Origin: JABAAI01 sp965261955
Lineage (GTDB): Bacteria; Spirochaetota; Leptospiria; Leptospirales; Leptonemataceae
Assembly (NCBI GenBank): GCA_965261955.1
Contig: CBDHEM010000069.1
Location: forward strand, 434,001 to 498,000
Direction of reading: 5' to 3'
DNA: 64,000 nucleotides
The notes beneath the pieces are model-generated. The model saw only the letters and a program-made list of their open reading frames with translations, had not been told where the DNA came from and did not search any database. Shown here piece by piece: positions 42,101 to 51,539 of the stretch. The translations under genes were made by a program, and so were the position numbers. The first letter of the stretch is position 1. The number at the start of each line of letters is the position of its first letter.

Positions 42101-45041
42101 CCATCTCTTGTGACTTCTCTTCAAAGCTTTCGTTTAGGCTAGTCTGTATATTTTTAGCACTAGTTTCCACAGCGTTCAGTTCTTCCTTCATTTGAGAAGA
42201 TAAGTGGACTACATTTTTTTCTAGTTCTTCTTCGATGGAAGAAGCTGTTTTTTTGATTTCTTCATGTATATGATCTTTTTGTTGATTCAGTTCATTATTG
42301 TAAGTTTCCATCTCTTGTGACTTTTCTTCAAAGCTTTTGGTTAGGCTAGTCTGTATATTTTTAGCACTAGTTTCCACAGCGTTCAGTTCTTCCTTTATTT
42401 GAGAAGATAAGTGGACTACATTTTTTTCTAGTTCTTCTTCGATGGAAGAAGCTGTTTTTTTGATTTCTTCACGTATGTGATCTTTTTGTTGATTCAGTCC
42501 ATTATTGTAAGTTTCCATCTCTTGTGACTTTTCTTCAAAGCTTTTGGTTAGGCTAGTCTGTATATTTTTAGCACTAGTTTCCACAGCGTTCAGTTCTTCC
42601 TTCATTTGAGAAGATAAGAGAATCATATTTTTTTCTAGTTCTTCTTCGATGGAAGAAGCTGTTTTTTTGATTTCTTCACGTATGTGATCTTTTTGTTGAT
42701 TCAGTCCATTATTGTAAGTTTCCATCTCTTGTGACTTTTCTTCAAAGCTTTTGGTTAGGCTAGTCTGTATATTTTTAGCACTAGTTTCCACAGCGTTCAG
42801 TTCTTCCTTCATTTGAGAAGATAAGAGAATCATATTTTTTTCTAGTTCTTCTTCGATGGAAGAAGCTGTTTTTTTGATTTCTTCACGTATGTGATCTTTT
42901 TGTTGATTCAGTCCATTATTGTAAGTTTCCATCTCTTGTGATCTTTCTTCAAAGCTTTCGTTTAGGCTAGTATGTATATTTTTAGCACTCGTTTCCACAG
43001 CGTTCAGTTCTTCCTTCATTTGAGAAGATAAGTGGACTACATTTTTTTCTAGTTCTTCTTCGAGCGAAGAAGCTGTTTTTTTGATTTCTTCATGTATATG
43101 ATCTCTTTGTTGATTCAGTTCATTATTGTAAGTTTCCATCTCTTGTGACCTTTCTTCAAAGCTTTCGTTTAGGCTAGTCTGTATATTTTTAGCACTAGCT
43201 TCCACAACGTTCAGTTCTTCCCTCATTTGAGAAGATAAGTGGACTACATTTTTTTCTAGTTTTTCTTGGATACTTTCGGCTATCTGTGCTTGTTTTCCCA
43301 TATTTTCAATTGTATCCTTATAGAAAGACTGGACTACTTGTGTGGCTTTTTCTGTTTCGACTTGAATATTTTCTTTTTCCTTACTCATTTCTTTTATGGA
43401 ATTTTCTAATTTGTTTTGTACAGATTCTTCTATATGATCAAATTGTTTTTGTGCTTCATTCGTAAATGATTGGATGATCGTGTCTATATTCAGTTTTTCT
43501 GTGAGGTCTTCTTCTATGTGAGCGGCTGCTTTTTTCAGTTCTTCGTAAATGTGTTCTCTTTCATTTGTAAGCTCATGATTATAAGACCTCAGTTCTGCCA
43601 ACTTTTCTTCAAAGCTTTTATTTATGTTTGCACTTATATTTTTAGAGTTATTTTCAATGGTATTGAATTCTCCTTGTATTTGAGACAATAGCTCATTCAC
43701 ATTTTGTTCTAGAGCACTTTGGGTAGTTGATATTGTTTCTGTTTGTTTCTGGATTTCTGTGTCGATGTTTTCCAAGGAATTTTTCACGGAATTTTCCAAG
43801 GAGTCTCTCAGGGAATTCCTGAGTGATTGTCTAACCTTTTCTGTTTCGACTTGTATCTCCCCTTGGAGTTCTTTGGCTAAATCATCACATTCTTCTTTGA
43901 CCTGATTCATTTCCGATTCCAAAAGAAAAGATTTTTCTTCTTGAATTTTAACTATACTTTCTCTCAATTCTGTAACAAATTGGCTGTTCTGTTCTTTGTG
44001 AGCATCTTCTCGTTCTTTCCATTTTTTTTCTGCTTCGTGGACATAAAGATCCATTCGCTTTTGATAGCTTTCCGTCCCTTGAAGAAAGCGATTTTCAACT
44101 TCTAGATAGTTTTCTTTGAAAATTTGATTTTGTTCTTGAACTTTATGGGCCATTCTCTTCGCTTCGTTTAAAATTTCGTCACGCCGGGACATAGTCTCTA
44201 GATTCATATCTTCCATCTCTTTACGCATAATATCCAGTTCAGATTGTAGATTTGCTACACCAACTTGACTAACTTTTGTAATTTGATCTCCAATTCTTTT
44301 TATCCGGTTTTGTATATCTAATTCTATCTCTTTTGTTTGGAAATGGATGCGATCTATTCGCTCTTCCCAATCTTTTTCCAGTTGTTCGGGGAATTTCTCG
44401 AGACTTTCGGCTATTTCGACTGTTTGCATTTTATTTTTGTCTAGGATACTTTTCAACTCCTGTTGCTCTTGTTCAAATAAAGTGAAAGAAGAGTGGGCCA
44501 TTTCAGCAATTTCTTGTGTTCGATCATGATTTTTTTGTGTAAGTTTTTCCAAATGTTCTTCTAATTTGAGTTCTGCTTGATTCTCTTGCCCTTGGATATG
44601 CTTATGAAAATCGTCTAGTTGACCGTATAGATTTTTTATTTTGTCATCTGCATGGCTCAGTTTTTGTATTCCTATATCGAGTTCTTCCACGCGTTTACTT
44701 ACACTATCTGCGTTGTTAGCAACCTGTTGCATATGGGAAGAAAGCTCTCGAATAAGGTTTTTCTCTTGCTGTATTTTTCCCAGACAGTGCTTGTATTCTT
44801 CAATCTCTTTTTGTAAAGACCTTTGTATGGCTTGACTTTGGCCCATAAGCATTTCGTAGTCTAAAAAGGAATCTTTTATTTTTTGCACTTGCTGATTGGA
44901 TATTTCAGCAATGGTATGCTCATGCAAGTGCATGGTTTTTTTTAATCGAGAAAGGAGACTTGTCGATTTTGACCCTCTTTGGAGGAGGAGGCTGAAGCAG
45001 ACCGAAGCTAAGAAACTAGCAAAAATTAAAACTAGATACAT
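39171..45041 (-). CDS. Giant membrane-anchored coiled-coil protein (SpiroCoCo type)
   Basis: 1956 residues. Residues 2-22 form one membrane anchor (YLVLIFASFLASVCFSLLL); nearly all the rest is heptad-like coiled coil rich in Glu, Gln, Lys. The centre (~residues 590-1280) has ten tandem 69-residue repeats (EELEKNVVHLSSQMKEEL to IKKTASSIE). The last ~45 residues form a small globular end (GVLSLYLNHKWQPELIAERM). Very long anchored coiled-coil proteins with this arrangement are known in spirochaetes as SpiroCoCo; I assign it by architecture and remembered C-terminal sequence. A structural role at the envelope or cytoplasmic filaments is likely. The gene is minus strand, convergent with the kinase gene, 19 bp apart. 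Confidence 0.75.
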   Translation of the reverse strand: MYLVLIFASFLASVCFSLLLQRGSKSTSLLSRLKKTMHLHEHTIAEISNQQVQKIKDSFLDYEMLMGQSQAIQRSLQKEIEEYKHCLGKIQQEKNLIRELSSHMQQVANNADSVSKRVEELDIGIQKLSHADDKIKNLYGQLDDFHKHIQGQENQAELKLEEHLEKLTQKNHDRTQEIAEMAHSSFTLFEQEQQELKSILDKNKMQTVEIAESLEKFPEQLEKDWEERIDRIHFQTKEIELDIQNRIKRIGDQITKVSQVGVANLQSELDIMRKEMEDMNLETMSRRDEILNEAKRMAHKVQEQNQIFKENYLEVENRFLQGTESYQKRMDLYVHEAEKKWKEREDAHKEQNSQFVTELRESIVKIQEEKSFLLESEMNQVKEECDDLAKELQGEIQVETEKVRQSLRNSLRDSLENSVKNSLENIDTEIQKQTETISTTQSALEQNVNELLSQIQGEFNTIENNSKNISANINKSFEEKLAELRSYNHELTNEREHIYEELKKAAAHIEEDLTEKLNIDTIIQSFTNEAQKQFDHIEESVQNKLENSIKEMSKEKENIQVETEKATQVVQSFYKDTIENMGKQAQIAESIQEKLEKNVVHLSSQMREELNVVEASAKNIQTSLNESFEERSQEMETYNNELNQQRDHIHEEIKKTASSLEEELEKNVVHLSSQMKEELNAVETSAKNIHTSLNESFEERSQEMETYNNGLNQQKDHIREEIKKTASSIEEELEKNMILLSSQMKEELNAVETSAKNIQTSLTKSFEEKSQEMETYNNGLNQQKDHIREEIKKTASSIEEELEKNMILLSSQMKEELNAVETSAKNIQTSLTKSFEEKSQEMETYNNGLNQQKDHIREEIKKTASSIEEELEKNVVHLSSQIKEELNAVETSAKNIQTSLTKSFEEKSQEMETYNNELNQQKDHIHEEIKKTASSIEEELEKNVVHLSSQMKEELNAVETSAKNIQTSLNESFEEKSQEMETYNNELNQQKDHIHEEIKKTASSIEEELEKNVVHLSSQMKEELNAVETSAKNIQTSLNESFEEKSQEMETYNNELNQQKDHIHEEIKKTASSIEEELEKNVFLLSSQIKEELNVVEASAKNIQTSLTKSFEEKSQEMETYNNELDQQKDHIHEEIKKTASSIEEELEKNVFLLSSQIKEELSAVETSAKNIQTSLNESFEERSQEMETYNNELNQQKDHIHEEIKKTASSIEEELEKNMILVSSQMKKELNTVETSAKNIQTSLNESCEKKIQEMEVYNNDLNEQRDHIYKELKKAATHIENDFREKLGIDQIIQSFMDEAQKQFSSIEQKGRITLENSLTEIINKKENILQELLDTKEDVSQEMVTQGEQTRKEAINVKQHTHDFITQQADAYNQLKSYAEKIIEKTQLNSQKHHSDMKDKAIFYAQKQKNIYNKFKEVAGNIEKNFKEKMNIKNAVFNFEKEIQEKYNRFQEELEIFSDKYTEKRDGLSEEANEISESLLKQFESTIQGKEQALFSTLDEYNTEKENSITELQQFVNDTSQKLETKYEKTYENVEEITKKHNENQEVAFEKIKVAAKRVESDLRNRLNFDAFIDKIEKEVMSRFTVIKNDMLSSVEELDLRKNNILAEINQCDEKINLFEKHLQSVDQIDRFVQQLDKTLQMLDERLDLAQKECSHLETYDENFEELRSRRREVESELRILESQKMRLRDAEDQVEQVYEKMTVLGDVKQLALSIEKRSKEFSTFREDFDNYFQDIQERKRYIEEALGFLEKSRQEAVKANQTSLKLIGEVNVTESRQGHLHDRLQQFEIRAHKLENGQKKIQKVEARFEQMDGLMIDLEQKQKQIIEMSQRFDNVRDKGTQAIEELNSMFSEADEKMDKLTAFYHMVDTMLESRLSQKLEDSEVAESFVANRSTKSSSKKKKGISSILPEHKRDGVLSLYLNHKWQPELIAERMKLDLPIIKAVIANHKKDS
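41200..43270 (-). repeat. 207-bp tandem repeats inside the coiled-coil gene
   Basis: Ten consecutive units of 207 bp (69 codons) with very high nucleotide identity; for example TTCTAGTTCTTCTTCGATGG recurs every 207 bp between about 41.6 and 42.9 kb. The outer units (first and last) are more diverged than the central ones, which fits recent unequal recombination in the middle. Confidence 0.9.
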
Positions 45042-45163
45042 AAGATACTCACGTTATGTCGCATTAGAGATAACAGGCGATCCTGTAGAGGGGCTATCAG
45101 ACAAGCAAGAAAAAAATAATCCGTGCGAAGAAAGCAAGTCCTGGATATAATGACTTTTTATTG

Positions 45164-45247
45164 GCCCAGGTGGCGGAACTGGTAGACGCGCCAGATTCAG
45201 ATTCTGGTGGGAGTAATCCTGTGGAGGTTCAAGTCCTCTCCTGGGCA
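45164..45247 (+). tRNA. tRNA-Leu (anticodon CAG)
   Basis: 84 nt. Acceptor stem GCCCAGG / CCTGGGC with discriminator A; D arm GGCGGAACTGGTAGACGCGC; anticodon stem-loop CCAGA-TTCAGAT-TCTGG giving CAG; long class II variable arm; T arm GAGGTTCAAGTCCTC. CCA is not encoded (ATA follows). Lies between the divergent coiled-coil gene and the convergent rlmN. Confidence 0.97.
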
Positions 45248-45305
45248 ATACTGTAAACAGCACTGGCCAATATTTTCAGAGAATTTTTGGATAGAGAGGG
45301 GGGCT

Positions 45306-46394
45306 TCAGCCCTGACTCGTTTTTAAAGCCAACATTCCACAGGCTGCGTTTATTTTCAAACCGGGTGAACCCCTGTTGAAGACGGATATTCCGGCATCCA
45401 GTAGGGAAGATTGAAAGTCCTGACTTTCCTTATAATTTGGTCTACGCCAACCCTGTAGAGTTGTATTTAGGGGGATGAGGTTAATTCGACAGCGTACAGA
45501 ACGAGCGATACGAATGAGTTGATCTCTTGCCTTATTATGCATATTGATTTCTGGTATCATAACATACTCAAAAGTGATGCGTTTGTTCAACTCCTTTGTG
45601 TAGAGTCGACATGTTTTTAAAAGATGCTCTAATGGAAATTTTTTATTGATATTCATAATAGAGCTTCGTTCTTCACTGATGGAATGGTTGAGCGATATAG
45701 CTAGATTGAATGGTTCACGTTCCCGAGTAAAACGTTCGATTGAGGGAATAACCCCTGCTGTGCTAATCGTAATATGGGAGGCTCCCAACTGAAGACCTTT
45801 TGGGTGGTGTAGGATACGTGCGGCTCGTATCACGTTATCATAATTATGAAAGGGTTCACCCATTCCCATAAAAACGATGTTTGTTATTTTTTCATTGGAC
45901 CGTCGCCGAATAAATTCGTATACTTGTTCTAGTATTTCCCACGTGTGTAGATTCCCTCTAAAATCAAGTGTCCCTGTTGCACAGAAAGAGCAAGACAGGC
46001 TACACCCTAATTGAGAAGAGATACAGACGGTACGCCTTTGTGGATGTGTAATCCATACGGTTTCAACTTGCCGTAATCTTTTTTGTCTGTGCCCTGTTGA
46101 ATCCAGATTAAAGATAATTTTTTCTGTTTTATCTGTATCTTTTTCACTTGAGTTATTTTTTGTTTCCTGATGGGCTTCATTGATTGTGAGTCGGGGTAGG
46201 ATGTTCCATTCCTTGAGTTTTTGACGCAGAGATTGGGGAAATTCACTAAAGTTGTCTAGGTTTGTTTCAAATTCCTTGTTAATACGACGGAATGCTTGTT
46301 CCCCTCTGTAGCGAGGTTCTCCTATGCTCGTAAAAAACTGTTCCAATTCTTTTATACTCATACCTTTGAGTATTTGTCCTTCTGGTAATTTCAT
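45306..46394 (-). CDS. rlmN: Dual-specificity RNA methyltransferase RlmN
   Basis: Radical SAM enzyme that methylates C2 of adenosine 2503 in 23S rRNA and A37 of some tRNAs. The 362-residue product has the cluster motif CSLSCSFCATG near residue 130, NIVFMGMGEPFHNYDNV, ITISTAGVIPSI, FNLAISLNHSISEERS and a C-terminal GLKINAACGMLA with the conserved second cysteine. N-terminal part contains the RNA-binding GEPRYRGEQAF segment. Length normal. Confidence 0.95.
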   Translation of the reverse strand: MKLPEGQILKGMSIKELEQFFTSIGEPRYRGEQAFRRINKEFETNLDNFSEFPQSLRQKLKEWNILPRLTINEAHQETKNNSSEKDTDKTEKIIFNLDSTGHRQKRLRQVETVWITHPQRRTVCISSQLGCSLSCSFCATGTLDFRGNLHTWEILEQVYEFIRRRSNEKITNIVFMGMGEPFHNYDNVIRAARILHHPKGLQLGASHITISTAGVIPSIERFTREREPFNLAISLNHSISEERSSIMNINKKFPLEHLLKTCRLYTKELNKRITFEYVMIPEINMHNKARDQLIRIARSVRCRINLIPLNTTLQGWRRPNYKESQDFQSSLLDAGISVFNRGSPGLKINAACGMLALKTSQG

Positions 46395-46788
46395 ATATAC
46401 AGCAAGATCAATTACATCATACCAAATGTATTTTTACCTGACTGCCTTTCACTCTATTTTTGGTATAGCGAAATAATACGCAGCTAGTCAGTACATCCTT
46501 CCTTTCAGCTAAAAAAGGATGGGTGACTTGAGTAGTTATCCACACTATACAGAACAGATGCTGATGTGAGATATTGTTCTCAGAAGTATACTTCCTATCA
46601 AGAAAAAGAGAGATGTGTCTAAAGAGAGATGTGTCTTATGATAAGATGGTAACAATATCTCAATGTGTTGTGGTCATGCCTATGAGAATGCTCACGCTGA
46701 ATCATTCAATCATTCAATCAGACAATCAAATATAAAGAAATCAATTTATCCAAATATGAAAATTCTGACGAATCCCAGCAAAGTGAGT
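46395..46788. other. Intergenic stretch, no gene seen
   Basis: No supported coding frame or RNA. Only a short direct repeat is visible: AGAGATGTGTCT occurs twice in succession around 46609-46636. Confidence 0.6.
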
Positions 46789-46913
46789 GAGACTGTTACA
46801 AAATACAAAAAAACAGGAAGTTAACCAGCTAAAATGACTCAAATCAGCGTTTCACGCCATTTTATTCGCCCTTCTCTCCCTTCTCTCCCATCGTTTACAT
46901 CTCACAACAGTCC
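46789..46913. repeat. MITE-like element, copy 3, next to the IS
   Basis: Ends GAGACTGTTACAAAATACAAA and (other end) GGGACTGTTGTGAGATGTAAA. Interior semi-palindrome TAAAATGACTC ... CACGCCATTTTA. Its right end is 19 bp from the IS boundary. Confidence 0.55.
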
Positions 46914-46932
46914 CATAGAAAGTGCAAACGAG

Positions 46933-48458
46933 TATATAGTCAGCCTTGAAAAACCAGAATACTATGGATATTTCGCATTTATAAGCTATTCTGAAGTAAA
47001 AAGTAGTACCCATAATCGCAAGGTTTTGCGAAAAGGTGTTCAAAAGCTTGTGTTTTTCAAGCATTATTTTTCAGAGGTTCCCTATGTTAGCTCAAAAAAA
47101 AAATGATTATCAAAGAGACTTGTTTAAGACGAATTTGGAAGGTATGCTCAATCATAATGAGCCCTTATTTCGTTTAGCTCAGAAAATAGATTGGGAAAAG
47201 TTTGATACTGAATTTGGTAAACTCTATTGTCCTGACAATGGCCGTCCAGCCAAGTTAACCCGCTTGATGGTAGGACTGCATTACTTAAAAGCCACATTTA
47301 ATGAAAGTGATGAAAGTGTTTTAGATAAATGGGTTCAAAATGTCTATTGGCAACACTTTTGCGGATACCAAGAATTCCAGCAGGAAGCTCCTTGTGATCA
47401 TAGCACATTAAGCAGATGGCGTAAGCGTATAAAATCTAAAGGGATGGAAAAGCTTTTAGAAGAAACAATTCGTTGTGCTCTTTCTAATAAATTACTGCGT
47501 AGACATCATGTCCAAAAAGTAAATGTAGATACAACAGTTCAGGAAAAGGCCATTACATATCCAACAGATGGTAAACTATATTTTAAAGCTTTACAATATT
47601 TATCAGAACTGGCTAAGAGAAATAATATTCGTCTTCGCCAAAGTTATTCTCGTTTATCTAAAAAGTCATTATTAATGCAGAACCGATATTTTAGAGGACG
47701 TAAATACAGACTTGCAAGGCGTGAGCAAAAGAGCTTAAAAACCTATTTTGGCCGTGTTTTACGGGATGTAGAGCGTAAATTACATTCTATAGACTTACAT
47801 AAAAATTATGAATCTTCTTTGTGTCTTCTTCACCGTCTTTACGATCAAACCAAGGATAGCAAAAACAAAGTTTATAGTTTACATGCACCGGAAGTAGAAT
47901 GTATCTCTAAAGGAAAAACGCATAAGAAGTATGAATTTGGATGTAAGGCAAGTTACGTGACAAGTAGTCAAGGTAACTTTGTTTTAGGCGCGATGGCAAA
48001 ACATGGTAATCCTTTTGATGGGCATACATTACCATCGGCCATAGAACAGGTAGAAAGGTTTTTACCCAATTCATTAAGTGTAAAAGAAGTTTTTGTGGAT
48101 AGAGGTTATAGAGGAGCGAAAGTTAAAGATGGGATAACAGTTCACATTGTTGGCGCAAAGAGGAAGAAAAAAATGAAACGTAGTTTACGCAAGTGGATGA
48201 AAAGAAGAGCCGCTATTGAACCCATCATTGGTCACATGAAGAATGATGGAGGTGTACGACGAAATCACCTCTTAACGCAAGAAGGTGATAAGATGTATGC
48301 GGTTTTACTAGGTGCTGGCTTTAATATGAGAAAATTGCTAAAAGCTTTTTCTTGGCTTAAATTTATTCCGCAATATCTGACTAATATTTCCTTAAAAAAG
48401 GAAATATGGGTTATGGCATTTTCTTAATATAGTGCCTTTTTCAAGCTTAACTATATAG
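46933..48458 (+). mobile_element. IS5-family insertion sequence, copy 2
   Basis: Same 1526-bp unit as at 21.7 kb in the opposite orientation, with ends TATATAGTCAGCCTTGAAAAA and (complement) TATATAGTTAAGCTTGAAAAA. The two copies form inverted repeats about 23.7 kb apart. Confidence 0.85.
47084..48427 (+). CDS. IS5-family transposase, second copy
   Basis: Encodes the same 447-residue protein as 21729-23072 (DUF772-type N-terminus; DDE residues in NVDTTVQEK, VDRGYRGAK and RAAIEPIIGHMK). ATG at 47084 follows AGAGG by 7 bp. Identity of the two proteins points to recent transposition. Confidence 0.9.
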   Translation: MLAQKKNDYQRDLFKTNLEGMLNHNEPLFRLAQKIDWEKFDTEFGKLYCPDNGRPAKLTRLMVGLHYLKATFNESDESVLDKWVQNVYWQHFCGYQEFQQEAPCDHSTLSRWRKRIKSKGMEKLLEETIRCALSNKLLRRHHVQKVNVDTTVQEKAITYPTDGKLYFKALQYLSELAKRNNIRLRQSYSRLSKKSLLMQNRYFRGRKYRLARREQKSLKTYFGRVLRDVERKLHSIDLHKNYESSLCLLHRLYDQTKDSKNKVYSLHAPEVECISKGKTHKKYEFGCKASYVTSSQGNFVLGAMAKHGNPFDGHTLPSAIEQVERFLPNSLSVKEVFVDRGYRGAKVKDGITVHIVGAKRKKKMKRSLRKWMKRRAAIEPIIGHMKNDGGVRRNHLLTQEGDKMYAVLLGAGFNMRKLLKAFSWLKFIPQYLTNISLKKEIWVMAFS

Positions 48459-48666
48459 TTTAAGCCAGATTAAAACAAACTTGTATGAGATGATGTGTCT
48501 CAGGACCAGAAGCCATACTTATGTTACGACAAAGATATATGAAAACACATAGCATTATACCATGGAATAATGTCTGGGACAGAAAATATGATGACTTTTC
48601 CTACGGGTAGGAGACACGCCGCATATGTGAGCCTATTATCCTCTTTGTCCGAAAAATCTTGACACT

Positions 48667-51054
48667 ATGCACCCTTTCCGGTCCGTGTTACTGAGTATGT
48701 TACCATGGTTGCATAAGAACGTAACGGCTCTGCTTTTCTTTTTTGCCCTGCTGGGGGGGGCTTTTGTTTTCCCTAGTTTTTTGGAAAAGCACCTAGAAAA
48801 TTCGTGGGACTTGGAGAGTTGGCGTACACGTTTTGTGCAGAAGGTTCAGGAAACCACAGAAGTCCAGTTTGGGGTAGAGGGTGTTTATTATGAATTTTTA
48901 ACGGGCGTACATTTGAAGGGCGTCTTTGCCCAAGATAAAGCACGGACCTATCGCTTTTACGCAGAAGATGTTATTATTGATATCCCCCTCTTTTCATCCT
49001 TATCAAAAGCAAAAAACCCACTGGAAGTAAAAGCCATTCATGTTGGTGCTCCACGCCTTCAATTAAATTTCTCGAACAATAAAAACTTCCAACTTTTGAA
49101 AGAGTCTTTTTCACAAGTTTTCTCCTGTTTGCAAAAGGGCAGACCTAATTTGAATATTCCTGTTTTTTTTCATAAAATGCGGGTAGTACCTTTTAAAACA
49201 TATAAAAATTCTTTTCTAAATGAAATGGCGGTTGACCTTACCCTTTTCCCGAGACGTAATTCAGCTAGTGACTTTCCTCAAACGCGTATAGAAATAAGTC
49301 TCACGTCTTTTTTGAAGGATAAAAAAGAAAGTGTAACGAGAGGTAAAAACCATGATTGGAAATTATATTTAGAAAGAGAAACTACAGGTAATTTTCGTTT
49401 TGAGGCAAAAAAAGTCCCAGTTAGAATGTTGGTTTCTTTATCTGATTACTATAATCTTAAAGATATTCGATCCTTCCTAAAGAAAGAATATGTCACTTTT
49501 GAGAGTGGCTTTGTCTCTGGTGGAGGCATCTTTTCTGTAACGGAAGAAAATAAAGAAAAACTATCCCTTTCTTTATCGTATCATAACGTAACAGCCCAAT
49601 TACGTGTTGATTTAGTACCAGCTTTCCAGCTCCATAACTCTGAAGGGAACATAGCTCTCAACCTGTCCATCCAACAAAGGGAACAAGAAATGATGACGGA
49701 TATTGAATTTGAATTAAACCAAAAAGATGTCTCTGTTCGTTTTAAGAAACAAACTTTTCCCTTAACCCAGATAGGATCCAAAAATAATAAACAAATTATG
49801 TACTCTCTGGAGGGAGATATCTTTGCTTTGAGTGAAGCCGATGCAATAAAAAAGAATGGTTTATCCATAAATGCTAGTCAAATTATAGGCCATGCTAAGT
49901 TTACTATGAACTTTCTCCAAAAAGATAAGCAGCTATCCTTTTATGGTGATGCTTCTTTAGAAAATGTAGAATTCCCCGCTGTTTCACTTTTATTAGGGAA
50001 AGGTAAAAACAAAAAACCTTTCAAAAAACATTTCAGGAAGAGACAGTTAGTTTTTAAAAAAATCACATGGCGGAAGCAAAAATCTCAAAAAGATTTTTCG
50101 ATTTCTTTTGTGGCTGATTGTGTTGGTAGCACTATCGTTTTGAATGGTAAGGGTGATATTACGATCATGCCTAGTGCTGAGGACTTTCAAATAAAAACAA
50201 ATTTGGGTTTCAAGATGGCATGGAATAAAGTTACTGTTCCCTCTTTTTTAAGAGTACTCCAGTCTTCGCATCAGCATATTCAAGAAGAAGGTCGCAATAT
50301 TGAAATAGGTAACCACATAAATGAAATGCAAAAAAATAAATTCTATCAGGGTAAGCTGTACCGAACTTTTTTGGCGGGACTAAAGTTGAATGGGAAACTT
50401 TATTTGAAAGATATCCAGGCTCTTCCGCCTATTCCATCTGACCTTCAATTTGATATAATTTCTGATGCCCGTCGTTTCCGACTTTCGCTTTCCGAATTTA
50501 CTCAAGACAAAAAAGTTTTTACGAGTCACTTTGTTTACACGCTTTATTTTCTTCATAATCGTCTTCCAAGAAATAACATAGATTTTAAATTATCTATGCA
50601 TGAGAATGAAAATCCACTACCTTTAATTACGGGTGATGACACTCCAATTAGAGAATTGGATATTAGCTATCGGTACGATGGATATGGGTTTTCTTTTGCT
50701 AACATTTTACGTAGATCACATAGTAATTTGCGTATCCACGCCAATTCTCTTAATTTAGCAGATAAAGAAATAGTGGAAGCCATTAGCCATTCTAGCTTCT
50801 GGAAAAGCAAAAATATACCTGTAGAGAAACTTTTCATTCAGAAATCAACAAGTGGTATTCAAGTTACTCTTAATTTTTCGGGCTATTCTCCTCTTTTCCG
50901 ATTTTCTGGAGTCGGTAATTACAACATAGGTTTGGGTGGTGACGTTCGTTATACTGTTCAAACTAAAGACTTAAAGAAAGCTACAGCGATAAATCGAAAT
51001 CAATCTAAAAAAATGCGTATACTTTCGTCAGGACGGTGGGTGCCGGATGTATAA
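48667..51054 (+). CDS. AsmA/DUF3971-like membrane-anchored protein
   Basis: 795 residues. One N-terminal membrane segment (ALLFFFALLGGAFVFPSFL, residues ~18-38) and a large beta-rich periplasmic part with alternating hydrophobic strands, for example VQFGVEGVYYEFLTGVHLKG, which resembles the start of AsmA/TamB-like proteins (short anchor, then a strand-turn domain). Such proteins help move lipids or assemble the outer membrane. The similarity is one of layout; no decisive motif is seen. It starts 208 bp after the IS, and the IS may have displaced its promoter. Confidence 0.55.
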   Translation: MHPFRSVLLSMLPWLHKNVTALLFFFALLGGAFVFPSFLEKHLENSWDLESWRTRFVQKVQETTEVQFGVEGVYYEFLTGVHLKGVFAQDKARTYRFYAEDVIIDIPLFSSLSKAKNPLEVKAIHVGAPRLQLNFSNNKNFQLLKESFSQVFSCLQKGRPNLNIPVFFHKMRVVPFKTYKNSFLNEMAVDLTLFPRRNSASDFPQTRIEISLTSFLKDKKESVTRGKNHDWKLYLERETTGNFRFEAKKVPVRMLVSLSDYYNLKDIRSFLKKEYVTFESGFVSGGGIFSVTEENKEKLSLSLSYHNVTAQLRVDLVPAFQLHNSEGNIALNLSIQQREQEMMTDIEFELNQKDVSVRFKKQTFPLTQIGSKNNKQIMYSLEGDIFALSEADAIKKNGLSINASQIIGHAKFTMNFLQKDKQLSFYGDASLENVEFPAVSLLLGKGKNKKPFKKHFRKRQLVFKKITWRKQKSQKDFSISFVADCVGSTIVLNGKGDITIMPSAEDFQIKTNLGFKMAWNKVTVPSFLRVLQSSHQHIQEEGRNIEIGNHINEMQKNKFYQGKLYRTFLAGLKLNGKLYLKDIQALPPIPSDLQFDIISDARRFRLSLSEFTQDKKVFTSHFVYTLYFLHNRLPRNNIDFKLSMHENENPLPLITGDDTPIRELDISYRYDGYGFSFANILRRSHSNLRIHANSLNLADKEIVEAISHSSFWKSKNIPVEKLFIQKSTSGIQVTLNFSGYSPLFRFSGVGNYNIGLGGDVRYTVQTKDLKKATAINRNQSKKMRILSSGRWVPDV

Positions 51055-51325
51055 GGGAAGATCGTTTAAATTTATGCGATAATATTCCAGATTCAGAAGA
51101 GAGTAGGCCTGCGCACACGCATATACAGATAATTCCCAAAAGAAACTAAAAGAAAAGGGAATCATTAATTCCATTTGATAGAATATTGAGCGAAAAAAAG
51201 CTAATATCTGAAAGTTAGGCATTGAAATAGACATTGAAGACTTTAAATAAATTCATATAAAGCAGAACGATAACGGCTCATAAGAAGCACGATAAAAAAA
51301 CAAAAAAATATTCAAAAGATGGTAA

Positions 51326-51535
51326 AAAATATGGCTGAGGTACATTGCTCTTTTTAAGGCTACTCGTTACTTGCTGTCATTTGGCTATACAATTGGTCTA
51401 TTATGGAAAAATTATAAGCATCCGAAACCGATCATGTTTGGATTAACCACGCGAAAGTGGAGTATGGTAATAATCTTTTTGATTTTACTATTTTTCTTGA
51501 CAAAAATACTTTCCCACGATTCCACTAATATATAG
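51326..51535 (+). CDS. Small membrane protein with non-standard start
   Basis: Open frame of 69 codons following a TAA at 51323: KIWLRYIALFKATRYLLSFG, a basic loop (NYKHPKPIMFGLTTRKW), one strong membrane helix (SMVIIFLILLFFLTKIL) and stop at 51533-51535. No ATG lies upstream of the first hydrophobic stretch; CTG (51335), ATT (51344) or TTG (51371) could start it. The DUF1858 gene begins only 4 bp after its stop, which favours a real, coupled gene. Not recognised. 51055-51325 upstream shows nothing else. Confidence 0.4.
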   Translation, partial: KIWLRYIALFKATRYLLSFGYTIGLLWKNYKHPKPIMFGLTTRKWSMVIIFLILLFFLTKILSHDSTNI

Positions 51536-51539
51536 TAAA

